Origin: Lineus longissimus
Lineage: Eukaryota > Nemertea > Pilidiophora > Heteronemertea > Lineidae
Reading direction: 5' to 3'
Assembly (NCBI RefSeq): GCF_910592395.1
Contig: NC_088312.1
Span: 9,858,001-9,922,000 of the forward strand
DNA length: 64,000 nucleotides
Shown: positions 36,608 to 49,420 of the stretch, piece after piece
Numbering within the stretch: position 1 is the first letter of the stretch
How the letters are laid out: each line of letters starts with the position of its first letter
Notes under the pieces: generated by a model
What the model was told of the DNA's origin: nothing
The model's input: only the letters and a program-made list of their open reading frames with translations
Database searches by the model: none
Position numbers and translations under genes: made by a program

Positions 36608-36985
36608 TTCTTCTTCTTCTTCAGCGTTCGCTCTGCACTTGGAGGGGTCATTCTCCTAGGAGTAATCCTCCTCCAAGGCGGGATGAGCGTATCCTGCGTG
36701 CCACTACGGTTAGGCGCCAATTGGGTTTATAGAGAGATAGAGTCCACGCAAGCTATTCATTTTTCTCACTTGGTGGGGTCTTAGCTTGCCCTGGCATAGA
36801 CACCAAGTACAAGGAACCTCGGTTTTGAGTCTCATTCGAAGGACTGTGAAGAGCCAGGAATTTCAGTTCCTTGAAAGCCACGCCGGTTCATCCAGACATA
36901 TGATCCTGGGTTCTCCCCGGGATCGAACCCGGGCCCTATTGCGTGGTGGCCAGCAGTGTAAACCACTAAGCCATGAGGCTCCTTT
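36608..36985 (-). mobile_element. tRNA-derived SINE, minus strand
   Basis: Read on the minus strand it begins GGAGCCTCATGGCTTAGTGG, whose TGGCTTAGTGG fits the RNA polymerase III A box. The B box GGTTCGATCCC follows about 40 bp later, then a tRNA-unrelated body ending in a (GAA)n tail near 36620. Cloverleaf pairing is not intact, so this is a SINE head and not a functional tRNA gene. It probably lies in the WDTC1 3' UTR. Confidence 0.75.
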
Positions 36986-37624
36986 AACCCCATTATAAAA
37001 CGCTCGCTTTCAGCTACCCCAAAACAAGCTTTTAAAATCATTTTTTTGGTGAGAACTAGTTAAGAGAAAGGACTTGAGTACCGCAGTACTTTATGAGTTG
37101 CTTGCATGCATTACATGCTGAAGATGAATTGGGACAATTTTATCATCATGATTTAAAAACATTATCAATAATTATAACATTATATGAAGGTAATGCTAAT
37201 ATGCACAAGTCAAAAGGATTCTTTAATAATTTACCAATATCATTCGCTTCAGAGGTTTTTAATCGACAAATTGGATAAGATATTTTGGCACAAATTTCAT
37301 ATCCAAATACAATGACAACCAAAATGTCATTGAAACATTGAAAAATATCAGAAAACTATATTGTGATTGCAAGTACAACTGATCTAACAGCTCAAGGTGA
37401 CTGCTCTGCTGCTGAACACAAAAAATATAACTTGTTCTTCCTAATGGTTCAAATCACATCAATGGGCCACGAAGAATAAGTCATAAAAAAATTGCTCTAT
37501 TTACGCATTCAATGTGGAAACCAGAGCAGCTCTTACTAAAAAATCTTCATCTCAGCCTAGACAAAGTCATCACAAAAGCTATGCCCTAAAACCCTCTACC
37601 CTAGAGTCCAGCAAATAATTCTTA

Positions 37625-40600
37625 TTAACTAGGACGACACTGGGGCGTCTCTCCTCGATCATCCCCGTTGTCATCTCCATCAAACACCCCTGATATTCTG
37701 TATCCCATATTCATCAGCATCACCTCCAGTGGGTCGGCGTTCATCCTCTTTTGATTGGCAGATGCAGCGTCATCCGAGTTGTCAACTTCTCGTTCATTTT
37801 TGCTGCCATCCTAGAAATTCAGAAAAGACCATTATTACCATGAGAAAGAACCTGAGTAGTCTGAAGACACTACGCCTACCTTATCTTATGGTCGAAACAT
37901 GAAATTTAATCAAGAAACTTTACACAACAAACTTAACCAATGGAATCAAGTTTATTTGCACAACTCACATCAAACCAAACATAACCTTGGTATATGATAC
38001 ACAAATCCCATCAATCAATCGTAATCAAAGCCTGAATAGAAATCTTCACTCGTTCATGATACACAGCAATTAAGAGATGAATATTCCACAAAAAACACCC
38101 TACCTCAGCTCTTGGACTCCATAGTCTGACTACAGGATCTATACCACTAGTTGCTAAGAGACACTGTGTAGGATGAGGCTGTAGGCAGTTGACTATGGAA
38201 TCATCACCCCGCAGTACTCGCACAATGTTTCCCGTATTCTTCTCCCATATAAAGAATGATCCGTCGTCCGAACCAGCGACAATATATTGGCCTTTGCTGA
38301 AAGAGACGGAAACAATTCAAAATACATGAATAAAATGGCGTTTGCCATTAAATTTTGGCAGCAAATGGAATATCTAAAATTGAAAATGAGCAAATTTGCA
38401 AACTTCTAGCTTTGCAAACATTTTACGGTCGACACCACTTTGTCAACTAAGGGTATGGGTCATGCCTGGCGCACTATATCCTCGATCAAACCACTTAATG
38501 CAATGATTGGGTTTACCATGTGTGCAGACAACATCAAACAAAGCCAGGAAGAAACTTGCCTTCCAAAGAAATTTGCCTCCTTGATGTCTGTCGTCGTATT
38601 ACAGTGTCCACAGAATCGCATTTCATAGTCCATAGCATTAGCTCGCCATGTCTTCTCCTGCTCAGATACATTGTGTCGCCAGTTGTTTTTCCAGCCAGAT
38701 CTTTCCTCTTCGATCTTCTTATCTTTCTCGTCTGAAACGAAAAGTCGATTTTTGGTTAAATCTTCAGGGATTTCAACTTTCTTTCAACGTTTGTCTCAAA
38801 GCCTACAGATCTATTGCTCTGCCTATGAACGACAAATTTCTGGCCTTTAACAATCCCCATCAAATGCCCACCAACATCTTGAATACAAACCTTGCTCCGT
38901 TCTACAATGTATGGCCGCACTGATATCACGATCCAATGCCTCACATGCAGGATTCTTCGCATAATCCGGGAATTTATTTTTGAAATACAACAAACAATCA
39001 GCTGCCTCTTTGGTCCAAGAAAGTTCATATAAACATCGGGCGAGTCGGAAATGGGCTTTGAGATGGTTTTGGTCCGCATGGATGGCGGCATGGCAGTCAC
39101 GTAATGCTGCATACAAATCCCCGTCCCTGCAATGATATATTCAGTTCCTAGGTTAAAACAGGATTTACCTGCTATTCTGAGAAAGATGTTGGGAGATGAC
39201 TGCAACTGACATATCAATGACAGCCTAAGATCATGATGCTGTTCCATTTGGAATTTTTTTACTTGTCAAATAATAAAGAAATTCTACCCTTGCATATGCC
39301 TTTCTCAAGCCAGAAATCCCGGCCCTGAAGAAGTTCAATCGTACAGTCCTACATACCAGCCCCTCTTCATAAATGCTGCTGCTCGATTTCCATAGAGTAC
39401 AGCCGCATCTGGAGCCAATGCGACTGCTTGGTTATATAAGATTATTGCCTGGGCATACTGTTGCTTCTCGAAGACACTGTTTGCTTTCTGTTTGATGGCA
39501 TCGACGGTCGGATGTAATGGTTTGGATTCATATTTCACTCTCTTTTTCTTTCTTCCTCCATCATCCATATGATCAGTGGATGACGACTGACCGTGGTGTT
39601 TTGATAATCCAAGCGTACAACCGTTTGTCGTGCCAGGGTGGTGAATACTATACCCATTACTGGGACATGATGTTTCTGAAAATATACCAACAGCTTTGAG
39701 AGCCATTTACTGGCCAAGTTCATACTTAAGTGCTTAGTCTTGTTGGCCAGCTTATACTGGTAGCAGACGTCGAAGCGGTTCAGAATGTGTTTAGAACTGA
39801 TAAAGAGTCTAGCAGAACTGTCTATGTGTTCACCCAATTAACTTCCATAACAAGAAAAAAGAGATTTCATCCAAGATTCAAATGAACTGAGATTTCCTCA
39901 TGGGACTTTTCAAAGGGTTTGCTCTCCACCACTGCAAGGCAAGTTAACGAATACAGTATTTATGACACTGACAATACAAACCTTTGACGACACCATTACT
40001 GGAAAGTGACAGTGGCAGATTCAACTTGATTGCTTTCCTACTCTTGTTGACATCAAATAGATATATTTGCTCTCCTCCTAGATTGACCAGTAACTCGTTG
40101 CCTTCGGGACTGAACGTCAAGTACGTTGACGCTAATGTTCTATAACGCTTCTTATAGTCCTGTTGCTTGTGTGGCAAATGACCTGCAAACAAATCAGTCA
40201 ACGTTATAAGTATGTGAAGTGTGAATCTGGATGGATATGGTCAGGCAGGTCATATGAACTTCAGTTGAAACTGCTCCTCAAGCATTTTCTCTCAACTGTT
40301 CGTTCCAATGAAGGAAGCTGCTTTGTTACTCAACTAGTGACTCAAGTGCAATATATGTCATAATGGTATAGCTGTGAGGACTGAAAATTGCTGCAGATTG
40401 TCCTGGAATGGCCCGAGGGAGCTGTGCAGGGGAGAGGCCGGTCAGGGGCCAGACGCACACTGTCAAGTTTGTCTCTGCCACCAGACATCAAGAGGCACAA
40501 GAAGAAGAGTCTCTACCTTCAGAAAGCTACACCTTCACCGAGAGACCATTGGCCATGATCTAACATTGAGATGAACAACATTCATTACTTTTATGATATG

Positions 40601-43519
40601 GACAGCACCTTATCAGTGATGAGTGTGCAATTCTTCCTCCACTATCTTGAGATGCCATGTTCCCTTCTGACATGAAAACAACAACAATTGCAGTACAACA
40701 TTGGTAAAGGGCAAAGTTTTACCTGCTACATAATACTGGACAGCATCAGCAGGCAATTTAAATTCCTCCTCATCAGAGAACATTTCTATAATATTTTGCC
40801 TCTCCCAGACCGACCTGGAGGGGAAATAATAGGTCCAGAGGGTTAGCATAGGTAAAACTTGTATCTACCTGCAACATAATACTGGACCGATTTCTCAGGG
40901 AGAGAAAAGTCATCACTTTCGGTCATATCACAGTGAGATGCTTCATCCCATGGGAACCTTCAAAAACAAATGAGCAAGAACAAAATTCATTGAGATGCAT
41001 CAAGGGGAGGATCAATACGTTTTCAAACAAACTTTACTCCTCATTGTGAGAAAATTATAAACATTTTCTTGAAATGCAAAGATTGGGATATAGCAGTTTG
41101 TAGTGTACCCGGACAAAGACTACCACCACTAAAAACCAATTGCAGACAAAAAGCTTTGAATGCGTTGAACAGACGTTAGAACTGGTTTCAGACAGAAACC
41201 CAGGGTGAGAATGCATGATTAAGTAAAGTCATGTGATAATTAACACAAGAAAATCAATCCCAGCGATGAAAAAAACGCAGAAAACTCTGACACAAACCCA
41301 CCTTGATCCACTGTCCGAGGGAAATTTGATGCTTTTACATGTTAGCATCCGTCGGTCATATATTCTAACATAGGGGTCATTAGTTCCTACTGCCATCTGC
41401 TCAGGCCGGACAGGGTTAATAGCAAGGCACTTGGCTTCTGCATGGGCACCCATGTGAGCATTTAGATTCACAAGGACATTCTGAGGGTTGGGTCCACATG
41501 TTTCGGGAGCACGCAGGTCAAACTGCCTGTAAATGAAATGATATGAAATCATAAGCAGGCTTGTTTAACTTCACCCCATGGAGACTAGCAGATGGAATGT
41601 ACACGTAATATCTCGCTGACGCTACATTTTAGCAGAAATCAACATAATCAGTAAATCACGGGCCATTCAGAGTTGCCTTGGTGTCCAGCTTTTATTCTAC
41701 TTTGGTGGTCATTTTCATAAGAAACGACCAACACCACTGAACATAACGGCAACAAAGTAAGCATGTCATTTTTGGGAAGATTGATACGGACTTACATTAT
41801 TGTGCCATCCTCAGCAGCACTCCAAAACATGAACGGAACATTCGGAGCAATAGCTAGTCGCTTGACACGACCAGCATGACAGCTGAACACATGGCTGGTC
41901 TCTTTAGAGTTGAGGTCATGAACACGGATCTTACAGTCTGCAGCACCACTCACTATCACGGAATCATTGGAATTAGGTAGGAACTGAAAGTAAAAGTGCT
42001 TGTACCATTAACATGACTTGTACCATTCACACAACACATCAATAAATAGATTTAACTGTAAACAATCCACATTTGTTCATACCGGTTTGCCTTCAGGTGG
42101 AGGCTAGAGTATTTTGTCATACTGATGCCTCTGTGCATTTTGTAGTACAATAAGTTTTGAATTTGAATTTGATAAAAAGTACAGTGCTTCGAATGGACTC
42201 ACTGCAGTGGATATCCTGGGCACATCAACCATGGCACTTGTGAGGGGATTGACATCCTTACCTTTATTGAGAATATATTGCCATGATGTCCAGTCCTTAC
42301 AGTTGTTAACTTCTTGTGAAGAAAAGGCTCCCATACAACAATCTGCACATCATCAGAACCACTTGCTAAGAGGCTGAAAGCAAAGAGTTTTGCTTTGACA
42401 AATTGAGTTATTTTGAATACCCACGGCAGTGTTCAAGGGCTTTTGGTTTCTTTGTTCAGGGCCATTTGCTGGGTTGGACGGGAGTGACAACTATTCATTT
42501 ATATGGCCTTCTTGTTACATGAAACATAGGACTTTGGCTCCATATACAGGCAAGGCAGTCTATGCTTCTTCAGGCCAAGAAACATGGATTTTAAGAAACT
42601 GAATGCACAGTCACTCTGCAATGATACTTACGTTCCTTTTTCATTCCACTCCAAGCAATTGACACATCCATTGTGGCCCTAAATCAGAAGTTAAAATATG
42701 TTTTCAATCATAAATGTTACAGAACAAAAATATTGGCTACTGAATGTCAAGGGCGGAATGGTCTAGCCACATACTGCAGTTAGTACAGATCACATGATGG
42801 GATTCTTTCACAAGCATTTGGGCACCTACACCTTGGGAATAATGTGGATACATGGCAAGACCCATAGTGCTGAGTTCATGATGTTAAAAGACGAATGCTC
42901 AGATCCCAAATTTTAACCTTGAGTAAAAACCGATGCATGAATTAAAACAGTACCTCCAATTCGGCTTCCAGTCCTATTCTTCTCACAAGGTCAGGTGTAA
43001 CTTGCATACACCTCTGGAAAGACATAGTAGACAGCTCCTGGAAATAGAATTCAGAAAGAAGTTTAAAATTTGCCTATTTAGGAAAAAACTGAATAATATC
43101 ATATCAGCTATTTCACAGCAAATGTTGTGTGTATTTGGGACAGCTGCATCCATGTCAAGCAGATGTGGAGGTGATTAAAGGACTCATTCAGTTTAAACTC
43201 CTCCCGGATACTAAGAGTGCTGATTTGTCAGTATTTTGCTTGAGAGTTTAAGATGAAACAAAACATTTTGTTCAACTGCTGCTTTTTCTGTATGAAATCT
43301 CCAATCAGATCGGAGTGCCATGTTTTTGTGACATGGACTATCTGTATTTTTGTTTTGTTGATCAATATGAATAAAAGTATGTATACCTTGTGTCAAAAAC
43401 AAAGGCTTTGTTAGTTCTTGCTGGTATAAATAGGTAAACAATCAATCCTGATCATACTCCAGGCCTACCTTGACCTCCCTTTGGAGGTATCTACTGGTGA
43501 GGTTCCCAAGAAACGCCAT
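37625..43519 (-). CDS. WDTC1: WD and tetratricopeptide repeats protein 1 (adipose homologue, DDB1-CUL4 receptor)
   Basis: Thirteen exons are used per transcript, in order: 43519-43469, 43037-42954, 42678-42632, 42373-42262, 41983-41796, 41526-41302, then 40957-40869 or 40814-40723, 40182-39982, 39675-39357, 39126-38891, 38731-38560, 38296-38104, 37810-37625. All phases match, giving 700 or 701 residues; the human protein is 677. The start ATG has an ACCATGG context. N-terminal WD40 repeats include GHNGCVNCLEWNEKG, LLASGSDD, IVSGAADCKIRVHDL and GGEQIYLFD. TPR repeats follow (KQKANSVFEKQQYAQAI, YGNRAAAFMKRGWDGD, HLKAHFRLARCLYEL), then two more WD repeats (YIVAGSDDGSFFIWEK, SIVNCLQPHP, TSGIDPVVRLWSP) and the conserved end QCRPS. 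The family recruits substrates to CRL4 ubiquitin ligases and restrains fat storage. One intron uses a GC donor. The gene is head-to-head with RABL3. Confidence 0.96.
38558..38559 (-). other. WDTC1: GC splice donor in WDTC1
   Basis: The exon 38731-38560 ends GGAAG and is followed by GCAAGT, not GT. The rest of the donor matches consensus, and the join to the next exon (AG|C, giving FFGSKGQYIVAG) agrees with the family. This is a GC-AG intron of the major spliceosome. Confidence 0.85.
40723..40814 (-). other. WDTC1: WDTC1 alternative exon 7A (mutually exclusive)
   Basis: This 92-nt exon encodes SVWERQNIIEM, then an acidic stretch, then AVQYYVA. It has a CTCCAG acceptor and a GTAAAA donor. Its phase is the same as that of exon 7B (40869-40957), and both end in VQYYVA(G), which matches the single human QYYVAG position. 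Using both would shift the frame (92+89=181), and skipping both would also shift it. Confidence 0.85.
40869..40957 (-). other. WDTC1: WDTC1 alternative exon 7B (mutually exclusive)
   Basis: This 89-nt exon encodes FPWDEASHCDM, an acidic/serine stretch, then SVQYYVA. It has a T-rich tract and GAAG acceptor and a GTAGAT donor. It lies upstream of exon 7A in the transcript. Only 54 nt (40815-40868) separate its donor from the 7A acceptor, which is probably too short for an intron to be removed, so the spliceosome would have to choose one of the two. Confidence 0.85.
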
Positions 43520-44705
43520 GGTTATCAGATGGCAGTCCGACACTCAAGTCTCAAGTCAACCAATGTCCCCCATGTCAAACTCTGCAGGTGTGCTTGAACT
43601 GTTGTCTTGGACAATCGGAGTGGTTCATCAAGTTAAATCAAGTAAGACGACCTTTCATCCTGGAAAAAGATATTTTAAAAATATTGCCGGTGTGCGAGTG
43701 AAATAATTCTATACTGGAGCATAACACGCGTATTAAATGAGTGAACATGTTTGCCTACTTATAATATAACCATAGGGACTGGAGGCAAATACTGCCGATT
43801 ACTATTCGATTGCATTAATGGTTTGAAAACTTTGATAATGATGTCTAGTAAAACAGTTGATGATAGTCTGGGAAGGTCAGCTTTGGTTGTTAATTAGATA
43901 TAGAAAGACCCCTACTCTAATAATAATTAGGACTCAAATCCCTCTCGTCAAGACCTCAACTGTGGGGAACAGAGGATGCTGAAGGCAACAGCTAGATTCC
44001 TGACATTCATCGACCTATGACGTCTGAATTTGACGCCGTCATCGAGCGCCGAGAGGCGAGATGTTCAGCTTGCTTGCACATTTTGAGAGGTTTAAGTAAC
44101 TTCATGGGACGGTTGAGAACGACTACGCCAGGTCATTTGATTTTCTTCAAGCCAAATGAGCTGTCCACAGCTAATAAATTACACTGTGGCATGCATATGG
44201 AGTTACTTGGCGGCGGTGACGTCATCACAGTAGGCCTACACCACCTCCTCCTCCTGGTTTTGTGGTTACTTTCATTTCTCTTTTTTTTTCATTTTTAGGC
44301 CTATATTTCTCACGTACACTTGTTGCCCAATCCACACAGCAGCTACCAAAAGAACCAACAGGTTCTCTACAGCGCCCACAACAAAGATTGAAAAACAATA
44401 TGCAAGGGTTTTGGAGAGAGGACTATATTTTTGTAGTACGTATTTCTGAAAATGTCAACAACTCCGGAAATAGGTGAGTTTAAAGGGACACTCGACTGAA
44501 TTTCGGTTTGTTATAAAATTAGAACTTTCCACGTTGATTTCCCAGTGGACCCTTTTTCTGTTATGTATTTAGACAGATACGTTTCTTCTCAATATATCAA
44601 AACAATAAACAGGAGATTCTTCAAGAAACAGCCCAAAACAGCTGCTTTTGATGTTTGTCCGGATGTAAGGGCCGTTCCACTTTTTCGAAAAACCAGCTTG
44701 CGAAG
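43520..44705. promoter_or_regulatory. Shared upstream region of WDTC1 and RABL3
   Basis: The start codons of WDTC1 (minus, 43519) and RABL3 (plus, 44706) are 1.2 kb apart and diverge. Both 5' UTRs and promoters must lie here unless untranslated exons extend beyond. No TATA box or CpG-dense stretch stands out. A 93-codon open frame at 44017-44298 is not protein-like. Confidence 0.5.
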
Positions 44706-47488
44706 ATGGCAGCAATTGACAAAGTTCGGATCATTGTCGCTGGCGATTCAGGTTTGAAATGGCATAACACCATAACTGATGACAAAATAAATTCATTAGA
44801 AATGTAGCCCGTAAAATTCTGAATCAAACAATATCAATAGTTGTCTGATAGCTTTCATGGCTGTGCTGTACAAGAGGATTTTAGTGGAAATTTATGTCAG
44901 TTTTCTGATGACGGTGGCGCCCGTAGTTGATGGTGTGGTGAAAATTGACACCACAGAAAGTGTCAAATCCCTTGTCAACTGAACTTTTTGCATCATAGCT
45001 GTTGCAGGTTATACTATGAGAATGCAGCAAGAGCTTAATCCTTGACAGTGGTTGCACGGTCCTCTGTCAACCCAAACCTCCCCACAATTTTTGACGAGAG
45101 TATGGGAAAATACTACAAAAAGATTACCTGCTGTAAACTGTAAAGACTAAAGGTTGCAGGACACAACATACACGTTGCCCATTCTGTTTCAGGTGTTGGG
45201 AAGTCTTCCGTTGTTCATCTAATTTGCCACAAAAAGCCGATTGCCAATCCGGCATGGACGATTGGATGTTCTGTGGAAGTCCAGGTAATTGTGGTGTGGG
45301 TGAACTCTGCTTTTATTAGTACATGTAGTTGCTGCAAGACTAAAGAAAACAATCCACCAAAACGGGATAAGAGGGCCACTTTGAAGAGGGTTTATACATT
45401 TCAGGTCTTCCATGTAAAAACCCCACTGAAATGAATGTCTTAGATTTATGGTTGTGATAACGACAATAATTACTGTATTTTTGTTTCCAGCTCCATGAAT
45501 ATAAAGCTGGAACACCAGATGAAAAGACTTTCTTTATAGAGCTTTGGGATGTGGGAGGATCCAGCAGCCATAAGAACAGCAGGGCAATATTCTATACCCC
45601 TGTACATGGTAAGCTGGATTTTAGTGCAAATGTAGTGTGTATTATCATTAATGAATAGAATCATTTGGTTCTTCCAGAGAGCCAGATACTGTTAATGCCT
45701 TAATTGACACAGCCTTTCATGTTGGAGCCAACATACAATTCAGATTTTGCTTTCATTTATTTCTGTGATGGGTGCATTTTCCAAAGGTGAAACCAGTAGG
45801 TTAAAACTTTGCAATTGTATCCCCTCTCACAAAGTATTAGGCTTGCCAAAACAAAAGGGTTTTACAGTAATTCATTGGCCTTGAAATTTGACGAATTGAT
45901 TGAGATCTTCCATTATGATTAAAAAAAAAGCATTTCTTTTCATTTCAGGAATAGTTCTGGTCCATGATTTATCAAACAGAAAATCTCAAGGAAATTTGAG
46001 AAAGTGGTTGGCAGAGATATTAAATAAGGACCACTCACCTAGTAATAATGGGTAGGTTTGACTTGGAGCACTGATATTCCTTCTGGGTTCAAAGTTTTCC
46101 TATCTGGCAATGGTGCATGGTGAAAACCTGCTGCTGCAGAAATAAGTAGAAGGAAATATTGTAAGCCTGATATCAGGTGGTGGTGACCATCGGTTACATA
46201 ACAAAATTCAGCTTTTTTCCATTCCCAGGTATGCTAGCCTACCATTACTCGAATGCATGCAATGGGTAAATTTCGTTTCATCATATCTTTCAGTTATGAA
46301 TTTGATCCGGAGCAATTTGTTGGCAATCAGATCCCAATCCTGGTGATCGGGACAAAAAATGACCTTGCCGAAAAGGTGCGGATCCAAGGTCGTCATCGGG
46401 CCTCTTCAATAGCTGAGGAATGTGGTGCTGATGAAGTCAGTGTGGTACGATTATAAGTTTTACTGTTATCATCCAAAAGATTTATAAGCCCAGTGCCAAG
46501 ATTATTAGTCAAGGCAATCTCTGTTTTAAAGTTTGAATTTGATATGATTCAAGTTCAACTATGGTCTCATCAACATTGTGATTTGATTTCATGTAACAGT
46601 TTATTGTCGCCCTAGGAAGAACCCAGTTGGGTTGGAAATATCAGCAAATAATGTATTTGTTATTTTCTCAATTTTTTTTTCTAACTTCCAATTTTAGGAT
46701 ACTAGCCAAGTCAAATCATTTGCTCCTGGAACCAGTAATGCAGTTAAATTGTCAAGATTTTTCGATAAGGTAAGCTCAGTTGCTCATGAAGTGAACATGA
46801 AATGAAGTGGACATCCACTTCTTTAGCATTTGTGCTTCCTACACCAACTCTTCTGACTGATGCGATGAAATACTGGGCCACTATTGTGAATTAAATTTAC
46901 TGAAGGAAATAATTCTTAGTTGAGCTAATGCTGGTGTTTGTCTCAAAGGCCAATGAAGCAACTGGGCCATGCAAATTACAGTTGAGGTCTTATGCCAGAG
47001 CGCCATCCATTTGCATTGGATTTGCCGGTTGATTTGGCAGGTGAGTTGTGGCATAGCAGAATCTGACTTTGATGGAAAGCCCTGGAAGTAGGCTTCAATA
47101 AGTTCACTGTTGCCATGACAAAATTTCTGGCAAGAGGTTGACCAATACATTTAATCATTCAACAACTTATTGTTTGCAGGTGATAGAAAGAAAGTTTTTC
47201 TCAAGGGAAAGTAGTCTGGTGAGTCGCATTAGAAAAACTTAGTGCCAGTTCTATTTTCCTGATAAGTATTGTAAACAATGGCTTGCTCAGGTCCCTTTCC
47301 CTCTTTTACTGCCAGGTCTTGAAACACCTTTAAAAAAAAGATTAATCAAGCTGTCAGAGTTGTGACTCTTTCGTTATTCCCTCTCATATATTTGCTGTCT
47401 GTTTATTTCGCAGGGACCACCATCAACACATCTTGAACGGCGACGACCTCTTTCAACATATTCCAATAAGACTTCACATATCGATTGA
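44706..47488 (+). CDS. RABL3: Rab-like GTPase 3
   Basis: Eight exons join in phase: 44706-44751, 45193-45284, 45491-45608, 45949-46051, 46294-46444, 46698-46769, 47181-47219 and 47414-47488 (stop TGA), giving 231 residues; human RABL3 has 236. The G1 loop GDSGVGKS spans the first junction (residues 14-21). [10 protein letters not shown] corresponds to switch [10 protein letters not shown] to G3, and LVIGTKND to G4. The family block [20 protein letters not shown] is present. The C-terminus (TSHID) has no prenylation cysteine, as in the family. RABL3 is an atypical small GTPase linked in vertebrates to Ras-family prenylation and cell proliferation. The start AAGATGG has a good context. A poly(A) signal AATAAA is at 48463-48468. 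Confidence 0.96.
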
Positions 47489-48613
47489 CTGGCTGTGTCT
47501 ATAGATGATAATTGATGTTACCATTGCAGTCCATTTGGACGTTAGGCAAAGCAATTGGCCTCTGCAACAGGTTTCGTCTAGGGGAAGGCAATAGGTTTTT
47601 GTTTGGGTTCTGGCAACAGTCTTTGCAATTGGCTTTGGGCAATATTAGTCAAGTGCAACCTTAAATGTTCACACCGCTTGGCCCAGGGTAAGCCCTCAAC
47701 CAAAGACACCAGTTTTCAGATAATGTAATCCACTTTTGTGTTGATGACTCCCCCCGCACTGCTGTCACAGATGCACTGACCTCAACAGTTGTCTACTGTA
47801 GTAAAGTGGTTGAGCCTCTTCTTGATAACTAACTACAGTAATTCTCTGGATGTCTGAAGGAGAAAGTGTTCTTGTATGTGATAGAAGAGTAACCCTTGAT
47901 GAGGATCGTCCATGAATATCTTTGTATCTCACAATCTGAACAGTGTTAGAATTGGGTTTGATCCCCACCCTCCTTCTAATACCTATCTTATGGGTTCTAC
48001 ATACATGTTGTCTGATATGAAACTTTGAAAAAAACAACAAAACTTTTGGCCCCAGACGATTGGAAATAACCATAAATTAACCATAACGGCCCCAGAGTGT
48101 CAATGTTTTTACCTCAAAAGTATTCGGAACATGGCATTTACCCTCTTTCCTTTGTTAGTATTGTTGAAAACATTGATATTTGAAAGATCAATGTTTTACC
48201 TAAAAAGTCATCTGGTTGATCCTTTCACTCCCTCCACCTTCTGGAAGTAGTTCAGCTTGTGAAGCACATTGATACTTATTGACGATCACTTTCTGATTTA
48301 CTGAGACATGGCAGTCGGGTGAGCCATCATTTAAATGTGCTCAGTACTTTGTGTATAAAATGTGGTATTATTTTGATATGTAAATACGAAATGTAAATAC
48401 ACCAGATCTTCTATCTAAATTTGGTGCTCAAACACAACTAAAAAGTCAACCATTAAATTTGTAATAAAATGTTACGATTAAGAAATAATGTCTTATTGAC
48501 TTGTGTTTGCTGATGAGTTAACAAGAATTTCATGGAAGTTTGAAAAATACTCGAGTATAGGAAGTCATTCTTAGAGTGGCCGAGCCGTGATGTTTCTGTT
48601 ACCTGTTCATTTA

Positions 48614-48690
48614 AGGAGTTGGCTCAGTGGTGTTGTGTCTTGGGTCTCAGACCAGCGGTCATGAGGTCTCAGGTTCAATCCCCACTGTTG
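48614..48690 (+). mobile_element. tRNA-derived SINE head
   Basis: GGAGTTGGCTCAGTGGTGTT gives an A-box-like TGGCTCAGTGG, and GGTTCAATCCCC about 45 bp later gives a B box. The stems expected of a working tRNA are not evident, so this is most likely the promoter head of a SINE whose body is degraded downstream. Confidence 0.5.
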
Positions 48691-48800
48691 ACACATACTT
48701 TAGGCAGGTCTCTTGACAAAAACTGTTGGGACCTTTCATGAAGGAATTTCAGTTCATTTGATACCAAACATATGTAGTAAAGTGAAGTCATTAGAGTGGA

Positions 48801-49260
48801 CCACCAAGGCAAATGGATTCAGGATGCTGAGTGATGACGGATAAAAATGTTGATCGTGTCTCAAAACACCTGCTGCCTTCTGCACAGAGGATCAATTAAA
48901 AATCAAATTATTTTGGACAACAACACAAAAGACATTTTAATGGTAAGATATAGATATTGATTTTTATGGCATTTGCAAGCATACTTGCACTTTTATCCAA
49001 ATTAGCATCTTGACCCCGAAGGCAAATGGATTCAGGATGCTGAGTGATGACAGATAAAACGTTGATGGTATCTCAAAACACCTGCTGCGTTCTGCACAGA
49101 GGATCAATTAAAAATCAAATAATTTTGGACAACACAAAAGACATTTAGTGGTAAGTTATGGATATTGATTTTGATGGGATTTGCAAGCATACTTGCACTT
49201 TTATCCAAATCAGCATCTTGACCACCAAGGCCAATTATGGATTCAGGACGCTGAATTAGT
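48801..49260. repeat. Tandem duplication, two and a bit copies of a roughly 210-bp unit
   Basis: GGCAAATGGATTCAGGATGC starts copies at 48808 and 49021, and a worn third copy begins near 49229. Both full copies contain CAAAACACCTGCTGC and TTGCAAGCATACTTGCACTT, with small indels (AACAACACAAAAG against AACACAAAAG). Confidence 0.8.
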
Positions 49261-49328
49261 TGACCAGTGTAAAGTGCTATTTCTTACTACGAGTCTGTCT
49301 TGTGTTGTCCCCTTGGTTGGAGCTGCTG

Positions 49329-49420
49329 GCGATATGAATAAAGACTAGCAAATGCTTTTACTCCGGTTTTGTACAGGAAGGCCTGTGTAAATGTACATGG
49401 AGATTTAGATAAAAGCATTA
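49329..49420. mobile_element. Partial copy of the 14567-14686 MITE
   Basis: It shares GATATGAATAAAGACTAGCA and TTTTGTACAGGAAGGCCT with the complete element and stops in the right arm (ATAAAAGCATTAGATAG), so that arm is broken. Confidence 0.7.

Noticed and set aside
36905-36985. Functional tRNA gene on the minus strand
   Set aside because: A and B boxes are present but the cloverleaf stems do not pair well and a SINE body follows, so it was called a SINE.
44017-44298. 93-codon open frame upstream of RABL3
   Set aside because: No family resemblance, and it ends in a low-complexity Leu/Phe run from T-rich DNA; it is probably promoter or 5' UTR sequence.
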